Notes: a model not told the origin generated them from the letters alone. Counted from the stretch's first letter, positions 20,636-32,242 are shown. The stretch: 64,000 nt of DNA from Viola odorata (GCA_963691705.1 OY829541.1:67613189-67677188), one strand, 5' to 3'. A program made the numbers and translations.

Positions 20636-23159
20636 CTCTGTTAGGCTTCAATTGCCACAACTCTTGTTGTATGAGTTTTCGCCATTGTTCTCTGTAAAAT
20701 CTCCCTCTCGAAGACGCTCACCGCACCAATTGTTGGACTCCTTCTTGGATGGAGCCAACTCTGCAACCGAATACCGTTGCAGATGCGAAGATTACGGAAG
20801 AGACGAACTGTTTTGGTGAGACAGAGAGGGTAACACGTGTTTGGTATTGAATAAGGGAATGAATGGATCTGTTACTACTACCTCAACGTCTATTAATAGA
20901 ACGACACTTCGTCCTTAAGCTAGACTATCAATGCTAATGGGCTTGGGCCGACCTTACAGCCCATTTATTCTATTGAAACAGATTTACAAGTCCAAAATGG
21001 AATAACAGTTCTTTGTTGCAGATTACCTGCAACAACAAATGTAAGAGAGAAAAGTTTGAGAAGAGAGAGAGAGAATTAGTGGGCCAGCCCAATATAAAAT
21101 GAAAAGTAGGAAAACAAGAGATGGGCTTAGGGGAGAAGAATAACTAAAGTTGCAAATAGTAGGTTCGCAACTGAGTTAAGACTTTCGAGATTAGAATTTT
21201 GTTATTTTAAAGAATTTTATCCGACTCGAATTGAAAGTAATAAGAATTTAATATAATAATCAAATTTCTTAGTTGTTATCATTTTGTTTGTATAAGCTTT
21301 TCTAGTATCAAAAAGTTGTGAGTGGTTTGACATTTTTATTCTTTAAATAGGAAGTTGCAGGTTCGATTTTGTATATGGAAAAGTTACCTTTTGGAGGATT
21401 TTATCTCGTAATGGATCAATCCGGTGTAAAAATGATTAGTTATAACTAAATGAACTAATACTTGTAATCCATACCTAAAAATTCTTTTTAAATATTCGAG
21501 AATTTTTGATTAAAAATATCGTTTTAGTGTTTAGGGTAAAAAGTTTGGAGAGCTCAAGTTATAAGAGGTTATTTCTCTAACATAACATAGTTAACTCAAG
21601 TTCAAAAGTACATCTTTCTCATCACTGAATCACGATCGAATTTGCAAATGGTGTTTGTTAGAGAGATACTACAAGTGAAGAACATTAAGACGAGAAGAAG
21701 CAAGCATGGAAGGCAACGATTCAACGCAAACAGTAGATGGTGGTCAAATCTGTCTCCAATATTTAAAATTATCACATTTCTCCAGAATAAACTTATTTTT
21801 AGTAGGAATAATTTAGGGTATAAAAGTTATAAGCCTATAAGCATCTAGGTCTAGTGGCGGAGCCTTGTGGAGACCGCGGGACCATGAGCTCCCCAAATCT
21901 TCCATATTAATCCTTAAAATTTTTATTCTTTTTATATTAATTTCTCACATTTTTTTAAAAATTTTATTTTTCTCGTAATAATTTTTTATTTTTTTCCTCT
22001 ATATTTGCCCAATCGAACAAAAAAAATTACCCCCCTCCAAAAAAAAAATTTGTTCAGGCTCGCTTATAAAAAAAAAATGATTAATATAAAAAAATTAAAA
22101 GATAATTAATTAATTAAAAGCCTAGATAACACCTACGGGTGCATGACAGTACGAATTTCCACATGAGAACAAAATAGTAAGAGTAGATCGATCTAACGTA
22201 GTCTCAAAATAGGGACCATGATGATTAATTAATTAATTAAAATATAATAAAAGGTAGCAAACAAAAATTAAATTCAACCCTAACGTATTTTCATGTCATT
22301 CTCATTCATCTTTATACTGTTTTTGAAAAGAAAAAAGTAATGGCTTATGAATTTTAGGATAATAACTCCTAAAAAGATTCGATAGCAACATCTGCCCGTT
22401 ATAATTCTTGCATCAATTCAAATATTATTATCCCTCCCGTCTTTTCACTCTCATCTATTAAATAAGAATTGATAAATTTAATAATTAATAAATTGTTAGA
22501 AATATTTTATTTTTTTAATTAATTATTGGATGTGAAAATGATTAATTTTATACAACTTAGAGTTAAAAAGTAATCCATCTATATAATGATTGAATTCTCT
22601 GACTCTTATAAAATATTCTAATCCTTCACTAGCTAGTGACCTTATGCGGAAAATATGGTTCGCTATTAATTAATTATCTTTACTATTGTTATTATTTATT
22701 TTGAGACTATTTAGGATCCGATCATCATATTATATACTATTTTAAATTTAAATCGAGTAGGATTTTGAAAGGTAAGAGAAAGTTCATTCTTACAGATTTT
22801 AAGGCACTTATATACTTAGGGCTGAATCTAAAACTCCTGATAATTAAACTAAATAATTATTTACCGATTGATCTACCCCTTATTGTTTTTCTTAAATTGT
22901 CATGATTTTAAAAGGTACAAAGTTGCTTATAGATCACGGAAGTTTCTTTTTCTTTCTTCTTTTTGGTAGGCACCAAGGGACAAACAAAAGCTTCTTTATT
23001 TTTGTGTGTTTAATTAATATTTACTATGGTATCCCATCATCATTTATATATCAATTACTCTAAATTAATTCAAATTAGACTAGAATTCTAAAGGATGATA
23101 CAATTTTCCTCGATAAAATATTCATACGGTATCCGATCACCATATTATGTTCTAACAAC
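20636..23159. other. Intergenic DNA with decayed repeats
   Basis: 20640-21000 is the former upstream region of the PPR gene. Around 21340-21370 a GGTTCGATTTT motif resembles a tRNA-type B box but without a convincing A box. 21852-22067 starts with a Tip100-like hAT terminus (TAGTGGCGGAGCC), but its right end (GGCTCGC) is imperfect, so it is at best a decayed MITE. The remainder is AT-rich with nothing recognisable. Confidence 0.4.
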
Positions 23160-23161
23160 TA

Positions 23162-23421
23162 CTCCCTCTGGACACAATTAAATGACGTTTTAGAATAGTA
23201 AAAATTCGTAGGACAATGATCTTTGATCTTATTTTATTCTACATTGTTTCATTTTTACTCATAATTTTCACTCAAATTACCACACCATCATCAAATTGGG
23301 TTGATTCATAAAAAAAAATTGTCATTTGCACAAAATATATGCTTCGGAAAAGATAAAATGACAAGTATTATGAACAGTAAGAATCCGTAGGAAAGTGACA
23401 ATTATTTGTGTCCAGAGGGAG
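23162..23421. mobile_element. Stowaway-type MITE, 260 bp
   Basis: The ends are CTCCCTCTGGACAC and its reverse complement GTGTCCAGAGGGAG, flanked by TA dinucleotides (23160-23161 and 23422-23423). The CTCCCTC terminus and TA duplication are the Tc1/mariner-derived Stowaway signature. Confidence 0.88.
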
Positions 23422-23911
23422 TATAAACGAGAAAGGATATAAAGATCAGATTTCCTTTAGAAAAAACAAACAAAAACAGGTTTGAATTGATCTGAAATCA
23501 AATAAAAACTTAGATGTTAACCCATACACATTTCAATTTATTTTAATTTTTTATGGGCCAAAAACCAGTTTGTGGTTCAGGAAAAAATAAATCAGACAGG
23601 TCTATTATCAAATGAAAACAAACTGGACGTGGCCTGGCCCACAAGTATTCCTATCTACTTTGACCTAGAAATTACTGGGCCCATGATTTTTCCGTCCAAT
23701 TTTTATTTTTATATAGTTCAAATAAACGTGGACCTCTCTTTGAAATTTGAATAGTTATTTTTTCTAAAAAATAAAAATAAAAATAAAAAACCCTTAGAAT
23801 AAACGTTATTTCCTCACAGCAATTTTTCTTTTTTCTTTTTTCAGGTAAAATATGTTGCATTGCTGATCGTTGAATCTTTTGACAACTTGCACTTTACACG
23901 CGTATTCTTTC

Positions 23912-24117
23912 ATAATTTTATTAACTGTCGTTTTAATTTTGGGCACGTATATTAAAAAAATTGAATGACTCACTGTTTGAAACAATTTTGCCTCTTACTT
24001 TTTTAACGTACGTTCGAGAAAAAGTAAGGATTAAAATTGTCTCAAACAGTGAGTCATCCGGCCTCTTTAATATGCGTGTCCAATGTTAAAGCGACGTTTA
24101 ATTAATCTGGAAGAGAG
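23912..24117. mobile_element. Decayed palindromic MITE related to Stowaway elements
   Basis: A long imperfect inverted repeat is centred on AACGTACGTT (about 24005-24014). The arms contain GACTCACTGTTTGA and its complement CAAACAGTGAGTC. The right end GAAGAGAG followed by TA resembles a decayed GAGGGAG terminus; the left end is eroded. The core is shared with the elements at 38437-38669 and 63198-63456. Confidence 0.65.
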
Positions 24118-24696
24118 TATCATTTTATATTATTTTTTTCTTGTTTTTAACTAATTAGTTAAATATGCATTCATGTCGGCTTAAAAAACAAAGAGATTTA
24201 CTACATAAAACTAGATATTAAAGTGAAAATACTATGTAAAATTTATTAGTGATTTTTTATAAAATTAATGATTTTTTATTACGTACGTCTATCGAACCAT
24301 GCATTGGCATGATGGTAATAATTTTGACTTTTTATTTAAATTTGAGTTATGTACTTATTTTATGTATAAAATCTATAGATAAATTTTATGTGGATCGAAT
24401 ATGATAGGAGAATATAGAGAATTAAGTCAAATAAAATCCAAAAGAATTGACTTATTTCATGATTATCTCTCTCTATCTATTCAAACCATTTGGTGAGGGG
24501 AAAATAATAAGGAGAGAGAGAAGAGGACGGCGAATTTAAGACACAACAGAACGGAACACATAAAAAGTGACTGATTAAGCGAAAGAGACTTGGACGCAAC
24601 AGAGCATCCAATGACCAAAAGTGGAGTCTAGTTTTCGATCTTTCCTTCCTTGAGTTCCTCCTTTTTCTTTTCTTCCTCAGATATCCTTTCTCTTCT

Positions 24697-24724
24697 CCAT
24701 CCAATCCAATCCAATCCAATCCAA
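24697..24724. promoter_or_regulatory. CCAAT pentamer array upstream of the epimerase gene
   Basis: CCAAT occurs four times in direct tandem (24701-24720), flanked by partial units. It lies about 75-100 bp upstream of a TATA box, where CCAAT boxes bound by NF-Y usually sit. It could equally be a chance pentanucleotide microsatellite. Confidence 0.5.
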
Positions 24725-24793
24725 CTCATCTTTTTCTCTCTTTTTTCTTATTTTTTATTATAATAATACATTTCTCTCATTTTTCCTCTTCTT

Positions 24794-24801
24794 TATATAT
24801 A
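24794..24801 (+). promoter_or_regulatory. TATA box of the epimerase gene
   Basis: TATATATA about 440 bp before the start codon. The leader appears to contain an intron with donor near 24966 and acceptor before 25200. Confidence 0.45.
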
Positions 24802-25235
24802 CCCTTATTAATACAAACGGACTGTCATGAACTTGTAGGAATTTGTAGTTGGTGGGCTGTTCTTCAAACTCGAAGCCGATAACGTATCTTGTTTATTACT
24901 TAATTCTTGTATATTATCAACAACAACAACTGTCAGCTGCAACTTCAACCAACGCCACCAAAAGATGTAAGCTTTATGTCTTTCTTTATTCTTTTTTGGT
25001 TTTCTAATGAAAACAAAACAAAACTTGTATGGTCTGAAAATCGTCTGTTTTTTTGTTTTGCAATCTTATTTGTGGTGAATTGGGTTTTGGCTACTGATTG
25101 TGTTTGTGGGAAATTTGACGTTTGGATTGATTTTCATTTGGTTTTTGCGTGGTGGGTGTGTGTTAGCTGGAGTGGAGGAAAGGAAAAGTTAGTCCAATAG
25201 TGAGCAGTCTAAGATCAAAATTGAGGTTGAAACCA

Positions 25236-27632
25236 ATGCCCTTGAATATGGTTCATGATGCTGGTGGGATGCAGAGGATTATCTTGACTGAACCTACTGG
25301 TTCTTCAGCTGAGGTGAGCGATTCTAGTTACCCCCTTCCCTTCCTTTTCTTTTTTTCAATTACTTTGAGTTCTGTTGATTCTTTTTGTCAATCTAACATG
25401 AAATGATTTTGATGCTTTATCTTGTGGGTGGTTTTAATTCGGAGAAAATTGTTTCTAATTGTTGTTTGTAGATGGTGATGTTGTTGATAGAATTTGTTAC
25501 TGGTTGTTGAAAAAAGTTGTTCAAGTTGTAGAATTGGAGAAAGTTATACTCTTGAGAGGAAGTTTAATCAATTTTTTACAGCGATGATAAAGTTCGACGC
25601 AGAGAATATGGTGAATATTGTTGTTTAAGGGATCGGAACTGAGGTTGAGATATTTGAAGGAGTTAGACCTTAGGGTCATGGTTCTTATAATTTGATTCGG
25701 TTATTAATTTCTCTCCATGGTCAAGAGACCGTAGCTTTCTTAGAGGGTGTTCATCAGAACTATCTAAGTCTTGCAGAATTGGATGCTGATATTGTTTTAA
25801 GTTAATTGGGTAAAATAGATAGATTAGTATGTAATAAAAGCAGAGATCTTTATATTCCTTTTCTGATGTTTGTACATCAGGAATATCACCAAAGCCGTTG
25901 ATAACCGTTCGGCAATGCTTTCAGGTGCTTCTGTATGGTGGGCAGGTTGTCTCCTGGAAGAATGAGCGAAGAGAAGAGCTACTTTTTATGAGCAGCAAGG
26001 TGAGATGTTTGTTCCTATGTATGTGAGGAGTACTGTGAACATGAATGCATTTACTCTCCCTCATAAGAACCTTCTTTACAGTGCAGAGATGCCAAGTTTC
26101 CCTTTCACGCATTGTTGAAGATTAACATTGATTTGGTTGTTGATCTTCACTTTCATCCTAATATTGGTTTCTTCTTCTCCTCAGGCTATCTGTAAGCCAC
26201 CTAAGGCTATTAGGGGGGGTATACCTGTTTGCTTTCCACAGGTTTGAGTGCTACGGAATGAAAAGAGTATCTTTTATTTTGTCTTTTTGATGTTATATGT
26301 TCTTAGTTGGTACTTCCATTTCAGTTTGGAAATCTTGGGTTATTGGAGCAACATGGCTTTGCAAGGAACAGATTATGGTCACTTGATAGTGACCCTTCAC
26401 CATTGCCTCCTCCAAAAACTCAGTCATCAGTGGATTTGATATTGAAGTCCATGGAAGAGGATTTAAAGACCTGGCCACGTAGGTATGCCTGCAAATTTAT
26501 AACCAGTGTGATGGAAGAATATATCTGGAAGAGTTTTTTTTTTCATCTGGTTAATCCTCTGATTCTTTGCTACTTGGTTTTATGCAGCTTTGAGTTGCGG
26601 CTTCGTGTCTCTCTCAGCGCAGGAAAGCTCACTCTAATCCCTCGCGTGAGAAACACTGATAACAAGCCCTTCTCTTTTACATTTGCACTGCGTAACTACT
26701 TTTCTGTATCAGATATCAGGTTTGTCTTATGCACTTAAAAGCAATTGCTTTTCCCCCCTTTTTGAGAAGTAATTGTTATGCTTTCTGTTCTACCTTCTTG
26801 AAGCCAAACTCATATACTGTCCTTGAACCGATAAGAATGTCTTCTGTTAGTTTCATACTTGAAAGTTTATAGGAACCGCCTCTTGTTAGTAGCTGAGCTT
26901 GTGAGATACTTTCTTGTTATCCTTTTCGGCAGTTGCATGATGCTGTTTAATTTGCAGTGAGGTGCGTGTGGAGGGTTTGGAAACTCTCGATTTCTTTGAT
27001 AATCTGATGAACAAAGAACGAAACACTGAGCAAGCAGATGCAATTACATTTGATGGCGAGGTACGAGATTTTCCCCTACTTCTGCATTTAATCTAGATGG
27101 GAGTTTCTTTCAGAAAACACTGAAACTTACTACACAGATTTTCCCAAGTTCTAAAATTTTGGTTACTTATTGTTTCTGATGTGCATTGGGCATGTCATTT
27201 TCTGTGGATGCCACTGATTAAGAACTATCATTTTAGATTGATAGGACATATCTGAGCACCCCGTCAAAGATAGCCATTATTGATCACGAGAAGAAGAGAA
27301 CCTTTGTGTTACGAAAGGATGGCATGCCAGATGCAGGTATTAAAATGTTTCCTTGTTCTACTACCCAAATCTTTTTCAAGTTCTTGACTTACTTTTTGTG
27401 GCATTGACATGCAGTTATGTGGAATCCTTGGGACAAAAGGGCCAAGGCGCTCACAGATTTGGGTGATGAGGATTATAAAACCATGTTATGCGTGGACTCT
27501 GCTACTGTCGAAACTCCGATAGCCTTGAAACCTTACGAAGAGTGGAAGGGCTACCAAGAGATATCTACTGTGTCATCAAGCTACTGTAGCGGGCAGCTGG
27601 ATACTCGGAAGGTTCTTTATGGCTTTCATTGA
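25236..27632 (+). CDS. Glucose-6-phosphate 1-epimerase (aldose-1-epimerase fold)
   Basis: Eight exons join in phase to 306 residues: 25236-25313, 25925-25999, 26185-26241, 26325-26482, 26588-26719, 26958-27060, 27237-27336 and 27415-27632. The product interconverts alpha- and beta-glucose 6-phosphate in the cytosol (EC 5.1.3.15 family, also called apospory-associated protein C). Matching segments are ILTEPTGSSAEVLLYGGQVV, PPKAIRGGIPVCFPQFGNLG, HGFARN (His80, expected catalytic region), LIPRVRNTDNKPFSFTFALR, VEGLETLDFFDN, MWNPWDKRAKALTDLGDEDY and YCSGQLDTRKVLYG at the C-terminus. The ATG was chosen because MPLNMVHD begins all close relatives I recall. The length is normal for the family, with no lesion. 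Confidence 0.93.
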
Positions 27633-28116
27633 TTGTATCTGGCGAATAAACCGAGGTTTTTTTCCTGGTAGCTATGTCTTATTTAATGTATAATAACTTA
27701 GGCACTCACTTGTCTGTATATTATCTTTGTGAATGCTTTTTGGGATCTCTATATTGAGATTAAGCCTGCTGCTTGTAATAGTTAGCCATTGCGATGCTGT
27801 CACATGGTCGAGCAACAAGATATTTTTATGTTGCTCGCGTGATGGTGAGGTGAGGTGTATCTCATGTGTATCGAACATACATAGTTTAACGAATGATTCT
27901 ATAATCCCCAGCTGTTTTGCTTTTGATTTATTTCTTTGAGCTGAATCCAAATTATAGCTGCTGATATTGGAAGAAATTGCTTGAAATCTTATGAATACAT
28001 CGAAAGCATAACTATTGCATTCATGAAAGTTTTGTAAATAACATAGAGGAGTGGGGATCAATAACACTTCGATTCTATCGTAGAGCCAGCTACGATCTCA
28101 CTATGATTCTTAGTTT

Positions 28117-28484
28117 TTATTGAGTGGTTGCTGGGACTCTGGGAATCGGACTCAGATTGCTGGTTTGGTTTGGTCTGGTCATGTTTTAGAACAGAGAAAT
28201 CAAGGACAGCATCTTTGTCGAATGGATCATCTCCTAAATACATGTGGATGAATGCTCTGCGGAGAAGTTCACTCTCAACTTTGCTAACCGCCTCATCTTT
28301 CACTGCACACATCAAAACACTATCCGCATTGATAATATTGAAATGAGGTGGTTGGCTTGAGAGTGAACCATTAGACAAAGATGCTAAGGAAAAGTTAGGG
28401 ATATCCTTGCTTTCTCTGTTCTAAAACATGGCAACCAGCAATCTGAGTGAGTCCGGTTCCAGAGACCGAGCAACCACTCAATAA
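28117..28484. repeat. Inverted duplication of the last exon and 3' flank
   Basis: Left arm about 28117-28228, right arm about 28370-28484 in opposite orientation. Perfectly complementary tracts include TTATTGAGTGGTTGCT, CAGATTGCTGGTT, CATGTTTTAGAACAGAGAAA and GCATCTTTGTC, with two internal gaps (about 14 and 18 nt). Both arms are homologous to the stop-codon region of the intact gene at 30996-32145. A transcript in either direction would fold back. Confidence 0.85.
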
Positions 28485-28489
28485 TGTCA

Positions 28490-29282
28490 TTATAATTATT
28501 TTGGACCAACTTACTGTAGCCAAAACCCATTTCTTATACCATGCGAGAGGAGGATGGTGAAAGTGAGCTCCTGCCGGCGAGGAGAGAAGGTGGAGGAGGA
28601 GGTGACGGAGTCCAGATCAGGTTGACGAGTCGCTTCCCTAAGCTCGCGATCCCTTGAGTGTTCTTCCAGTTATCTGCCATACAAGGCAAATCAATGCTCT
28701 GTTTCCTTGTTTTTCTTTCCTTTTGTGGCCGTGATAGCCTGATCTCTTTGCTGCAATCGACGGAGGGGGAGATTTTGTAAGGAGATAAGACGCCGCACTT
28801 GGTAGGAAGGACGGATGCACGGCCAGGGTCGATGCTGCCGGTGCTGGCGGCATTCAGATGTGGTCTTTGCTGAGTTAGCAATGCCCTTGGTGCCGGAGCA
28901 ACATCAGGATCAACTCTCCCTCCTCTTTGGAGGTAAGGCACACACCTCCCTAACGCAACTGCAATCTCGCCGCATAAGATTTGGGCTTCTGCTTGCGGCG
29001 GCACCACAACAAGAAAAACCATGCTGCTGCAAAATGAGCAACAAGCAAGCCAGGTCGTTTGGTGGAAAAGAAGAAGCCATTAATTGATTGGAAAATATTA
29101 TCATCATGTGATAGTCGTGAGGAGTCACCCGGCTCTTTGAAGAAGAAGGGTTGCCGTTGGGGTTTATAGGAGGCGTACTGAGAGTGAATAGAACAAGAAT
29201 TTTGGAAGGGAAGTGTCATATTTTTGTGATTTGATGAGAAAAAAAAAACAAGAAATTGAAAAAAAATCAGATTGAAAGAAAT

Positions 29283-29315
<33 letters not shown>

Positions 29316-29410
29316 CTGTGGTGTGGTGTGCAATGGTTTGTATTTTAAGAGACTGAGAAAAAGAGAGGGGAAGAAGAAAAAGAAGAAAAAGCAAGCAAAA
29401 GACAGTGTCG
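28490..29410. other. Unidentified segment inside the duplicate
   Basis: This stretch is more GC-rich than its surroundings and has long open stretches on the minus strand (29022-28534 and 29438-28950), but I do not recognise either product and neither looks like a conserved domain. It contains a GA microsatellite. It is absent from the parent gene, so it was inserted or retained from another locus. Possibly it is the 5' region and first exons of an unrelated gene; this is not established. Confidence 0.4.
29289..29315. repeat. GA microsatellite
   Basis: Uninterrupted GA dinucleotide run of about 13 units. Confidence 0.9.
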
Positions 29411-29412
29411 GT

Positions 29413-29577
29413 GCGGAACTCTCTGTCGGAATTTCCAAGGAGAATAATGTGATAGTGGCAATTTCGTAAATATGCTAAAAATTTATAGCGAAGTGACGTG
29501 ACCGTAAATAATATATTTATAAAACTATCACCGCCACATCATTCCGCTTGGGAATTCCACATACCAGAGAGTTCCGC
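29413..29577. repeat. 165-bp foldback element
   Basis: The ends GCGGAACTCTCTG and CAGAGAGTTCCGC are perfect inverted repeats. Complementarity continues imperfectly inward (GGAATTTCCAAG with CTTGGGAATTCC; AATGTG with CACATT) for about 55 bp per arm. No convincing target duplication is visible. It could be a MITE or an unrelated hairpin; it lies where the duplicate departs from the parent gene within exon 1. Confidence 0.6.
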
Positions 29578-30001
29578 TGGTTTAGACTTTTGTTCCTTTT
29601 TCACAGCTCACACCAATAGTAGTACTCTTCTGCTCATGAGTGCCATTCATCTTCTCCTCCATTGGTGTCTGGGCTTGAGTGGTGGTGACATTCTCAGCAG
29701 TGTTTGTCATTCTTAGCTAGTTAGCTGTGTAAGTTGCAGAAGAAACAGAAATAAATAATGCTAATTGTTTGTGTTGGTTGGCAGTTGTGTTACTTAGAAT
29801 GGATGGATTTATAGCATTAATGGCATTGCGCCTTTCGTGGTTAGTGTATTAGGTTAGTAATTAAAGGCCATGTGTCCATATTACACTTATTAAATTTAAA
29901 GGCATACTCCGCCAAACAGCATTCTTATTGTTTTATCTCCTCACGAAAAAACAACAACAGCAACACAAGAACTGGAAGAAATTGCTTGAAATATTGTGAA
30001 T

Positions 30002-30780
30002 CAATGGCGGAGCCTCGTTATGGCCAGGGGGAGCCACAGCTCCCCCTAACTTTTCAAAAAAAAATTAATATAGTATATTGTTGGTTCGGTTCGAGCTGAT
30101 GATACGATCAATTTTATCTAAAAATGAATAAAAACTCGAACCGAAATTGTTAAAGTGTGAAATAAAATAAAGCAAAATAATTAGTACACAGTAAGCAACG
30201 AAAAGTCCACTCTATAGTTCGATAAAAATTCGATCGTAAACGATAAAAGTTCGAATGTAAGTGATAAAAGTTTAAAAAATTTTAAACCCAACCCACGGCC
30301 AAATCTTTTCAATTAAATCCCAAATTCTCATTTTTCAAATCATCACTACCAATAAATTCGTGCCAAAACCAATTCAATTTCTGCCGAAATCCAATCTCTC
30401 CATTTAATTCAATTTCTATGCCAAATCATCACATATCAATCACCCTTTTAATCTCTCATTCAATTCCAATGCTAAAGTAGAGAAAAATTGTAAAAAATAT
30501 GTATATTGTATGAATTCTAATGTATAATTAATTTTTTTCTATATTGTCTTCTTATTTATCTTTTTGTTAAGTTTATCTAAATATTTGTTATTTAGTGACG
30601 AAAATAAATACTCTTAAGCATTTTTTCAATTTTTCGTTCAGCTCGTTTGCCTTTCCTATAAAATACTCCAAAAAAAAAAATTCGGGGGCGCTGCCCCCGA
30701 ACCCCCGCACCTCTTAAATACAAATTCTGGATCCATCATTAATCTCGCCCCCCAAACATCGAGCCCAGGCTCCGCCACTG
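30002..30780. mobile_element. Tip100-like hAT non-autonomous element, 779 bp
   Basis: The termini are CAATGGCGGAGCC (30002) and GGCTCCGCCACTG (ending 30780), with one mismatch. They are flanked by the perfect 8-bp duplication TTGTGAAT (29994-30001 and 30781-30788). The GGCGGAGCC terminus resembles Tip100-type hAT elements. There is no coding capacity. The paralogous sequence around 27985-28000 lacks it and serves as an empty site. Confidence 0.9.
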
Positions 30781-30995
30781 TTGTGAATAACATAAAAACC
30801 ATAACTATTGCATTCATGAAAATCTTGTAAATAACATCGAGGATTGGGGATAGTAACACTTCGATTCTATCGTAGAATCAGCTACGATCCCACCATGATT
30901 CTTAATTCTTATCGAGTGGTTGCTCATTCTCTAGGAACTGGACTCGAGCCTTATTCTTCTAGCCTTAGATACTGCTTCGGAACTTTAGTCATGTT

Positions 30996-32145
30996 TTAGA
31001 GCAGAGAAAGCAAAGACATTCCAAACTTTTCCTTGGCATCTTTGTCAAATGGATCATCTCCCAGATACATGTGGAAGAATGCCCTACAGAGAAGTTCACT
31101 CTCTACTTTGCTCACCACCTCATCCTTCACTGCACAAATCACAAACACAATCCTCACATTAGGTTTCTGCATAAGATGTGATTATCCAAATCTTTCAAGA
31201 GTTTCACCTTTGGTTTCGAGAATGTAACCCGGAAGCCGGGTAATCTCGATCACCGACCCAGATGATAGCTTAATGTCATCTGAAGCTTGACCCATGACCC
31301 TGTTGTTAAGATGAATTATAGATTTTTAAGTTTTTTCCATTTCACAGTAACTAAGTAGACATCATTTGTAGCTGTAACATATGAGAATGAAAAAATTACT
31401 TGTTTGCTAGCTCATCATTCTTCTTCCCACCCATTAGTTTCTTGATGGATGATCCAAGACCTTCATCAAAATTCTTTCTTACCATGTTCATGGTTAGGCT
31501 AGAGAATACAATCACCAATCTCACCATCATACCCACATCACTGTCAATCACTTCCTGATACATCTCCTTTGTTGGTTTTCCTGGTGCCTTTCCAATCTTT
31601 GTCTTCATCAGATCACCCAGCTTCTCATTGTCTGTATACATCCCTGCATTTTTTTTTTAAATGAATGTCAGGGTCATTTTGGCTGTAATTCTTGAAAAAT
31701 ATACGATCAATTTCTTTATGTAGGAATTAGCCTCCTGCCGGACGAGCAGAGAGGACACCTGAAAGACCTAAAAGAAACAGGTTTAGAGAGATTTATTACC
31801 AAAGCTATAGATCTTGATTCCCATGCCAAGCATGGACTTCTTCCTCAATCCAGTACTCATCAGCTTCTTCCCATCAGCCAACCTAACAGGGAAAGAGACA
31901 CCAGTCTTGGGTTCAACCTCGACTGGTACCTCTTCTTTTGGAACACAATCTTCAGCTTGTTTTCCAGCTATTTCCTTTGCTTCTTGAACTTTCTGTTCTG
32001 TTGCTTCTGCAGAAACCTTAGCTCCATTTTCACAGCTAGCACCATTAGTAGTACTCTTCTGATCATCATGAGTGCCATTCATCTTCTCCTCCATTGGTGT
32101 CTGAGCTTGAGTGGTGATGACATTTTCAGCAGTGGTTGTTGCCAT
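30996..32145 (-). CDS. Chalcone-isomerase-fold protein, fatty-acid-binding (FAP) type
   Basis: Four exons join in phase to 271 residues: 32145-31800, 31643-31400, 31299-31208 and 31129-30996. About 80 N-terminal residues are polar and low-complexity, without an evident transit peptide. The conserved domain follows: EPKTGVSFPVRLADGKKLMS, LRKKSMLGMGIKIYSFGMYT, DSDVGMMVRLVIVFSSLTMN then MVRKNFDEGLG, SGSVIEITRLPGYILETKVK, SKVESELLCRAFFHMYLGDD, ending GMSLLSLL. This is the non-catalytic CHI-like class related to plant plastid fatty-acid-binding proteins rather than true flavanone-forming CHI. The precise subclass and cell location are uncertain. A TATA box lies about 90 bp upstream. A broken duplicate lies downstream, with a hAT element in between. 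Confidence 0.9.
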
Positions 32146-32234
32146 GCTTAGCTGTGTAAGTTGCAGAAGAAACTAAGAAAGAAATGATGTTAATTGTTTT
32201 GTGTTGGTTGGCAGTTGTGTGAGAATTACATGGA

Positions 32235-32242
32235 TTTATATA
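32235..32242 (-). promoter_or_regulatory. TATA box of the CHI-fold gene
   Basis: TATATAAA on the minus strand, about 90 bp upstream of the ATG at 32145. Confidence 0.45.

Larger units (their letters stand above)
27960..29870 (-). pseudogene. Wrecked partial duplicate of the chalcone-isomerase-fold gene and its flanks
   Basis: Pieces of the neighbouring 30996-32145 gene recur here in the same order and orientation. 3' flank: about 27970-28110, matching about 29975-30000 plus 30790-30900. Last exon: 28302-28181, encoding VKDEAVSKVESELLRRAF then IHMYLGDDPFDKDA, with the end disrupted. First exon: 29710-29585, MTNTAENVTTTQAQTPMEEK then NGTHEQKST, soon reaching a stop. 5' flank: to about 29870. 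The two middle exons are absent. Their place is taken by an inverted repeat, an unidentified about 0.9-kb segment and a foldback. It cannot encode the enzyme-like fold. Confidence 0.85.

Noticed and set aside
21852..22067. Complete Tip100-like element
   Set aside because: The left end is good but the right end and target duplication are not convincing.
24907..25200. 97-codon open stretch upstream of the epimerase
   Set aside because: Lies in the leader intron and is not continuous with the conserved coding sequence.
28534..29438. Two overlapping minus-strand open stretches of 162 codons as genes
   Set aside because: No recognised domain; both overlap in different frames and one runs into poly-Phe/Leu from the GA repeat. 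Kept only as an unidentified segment.
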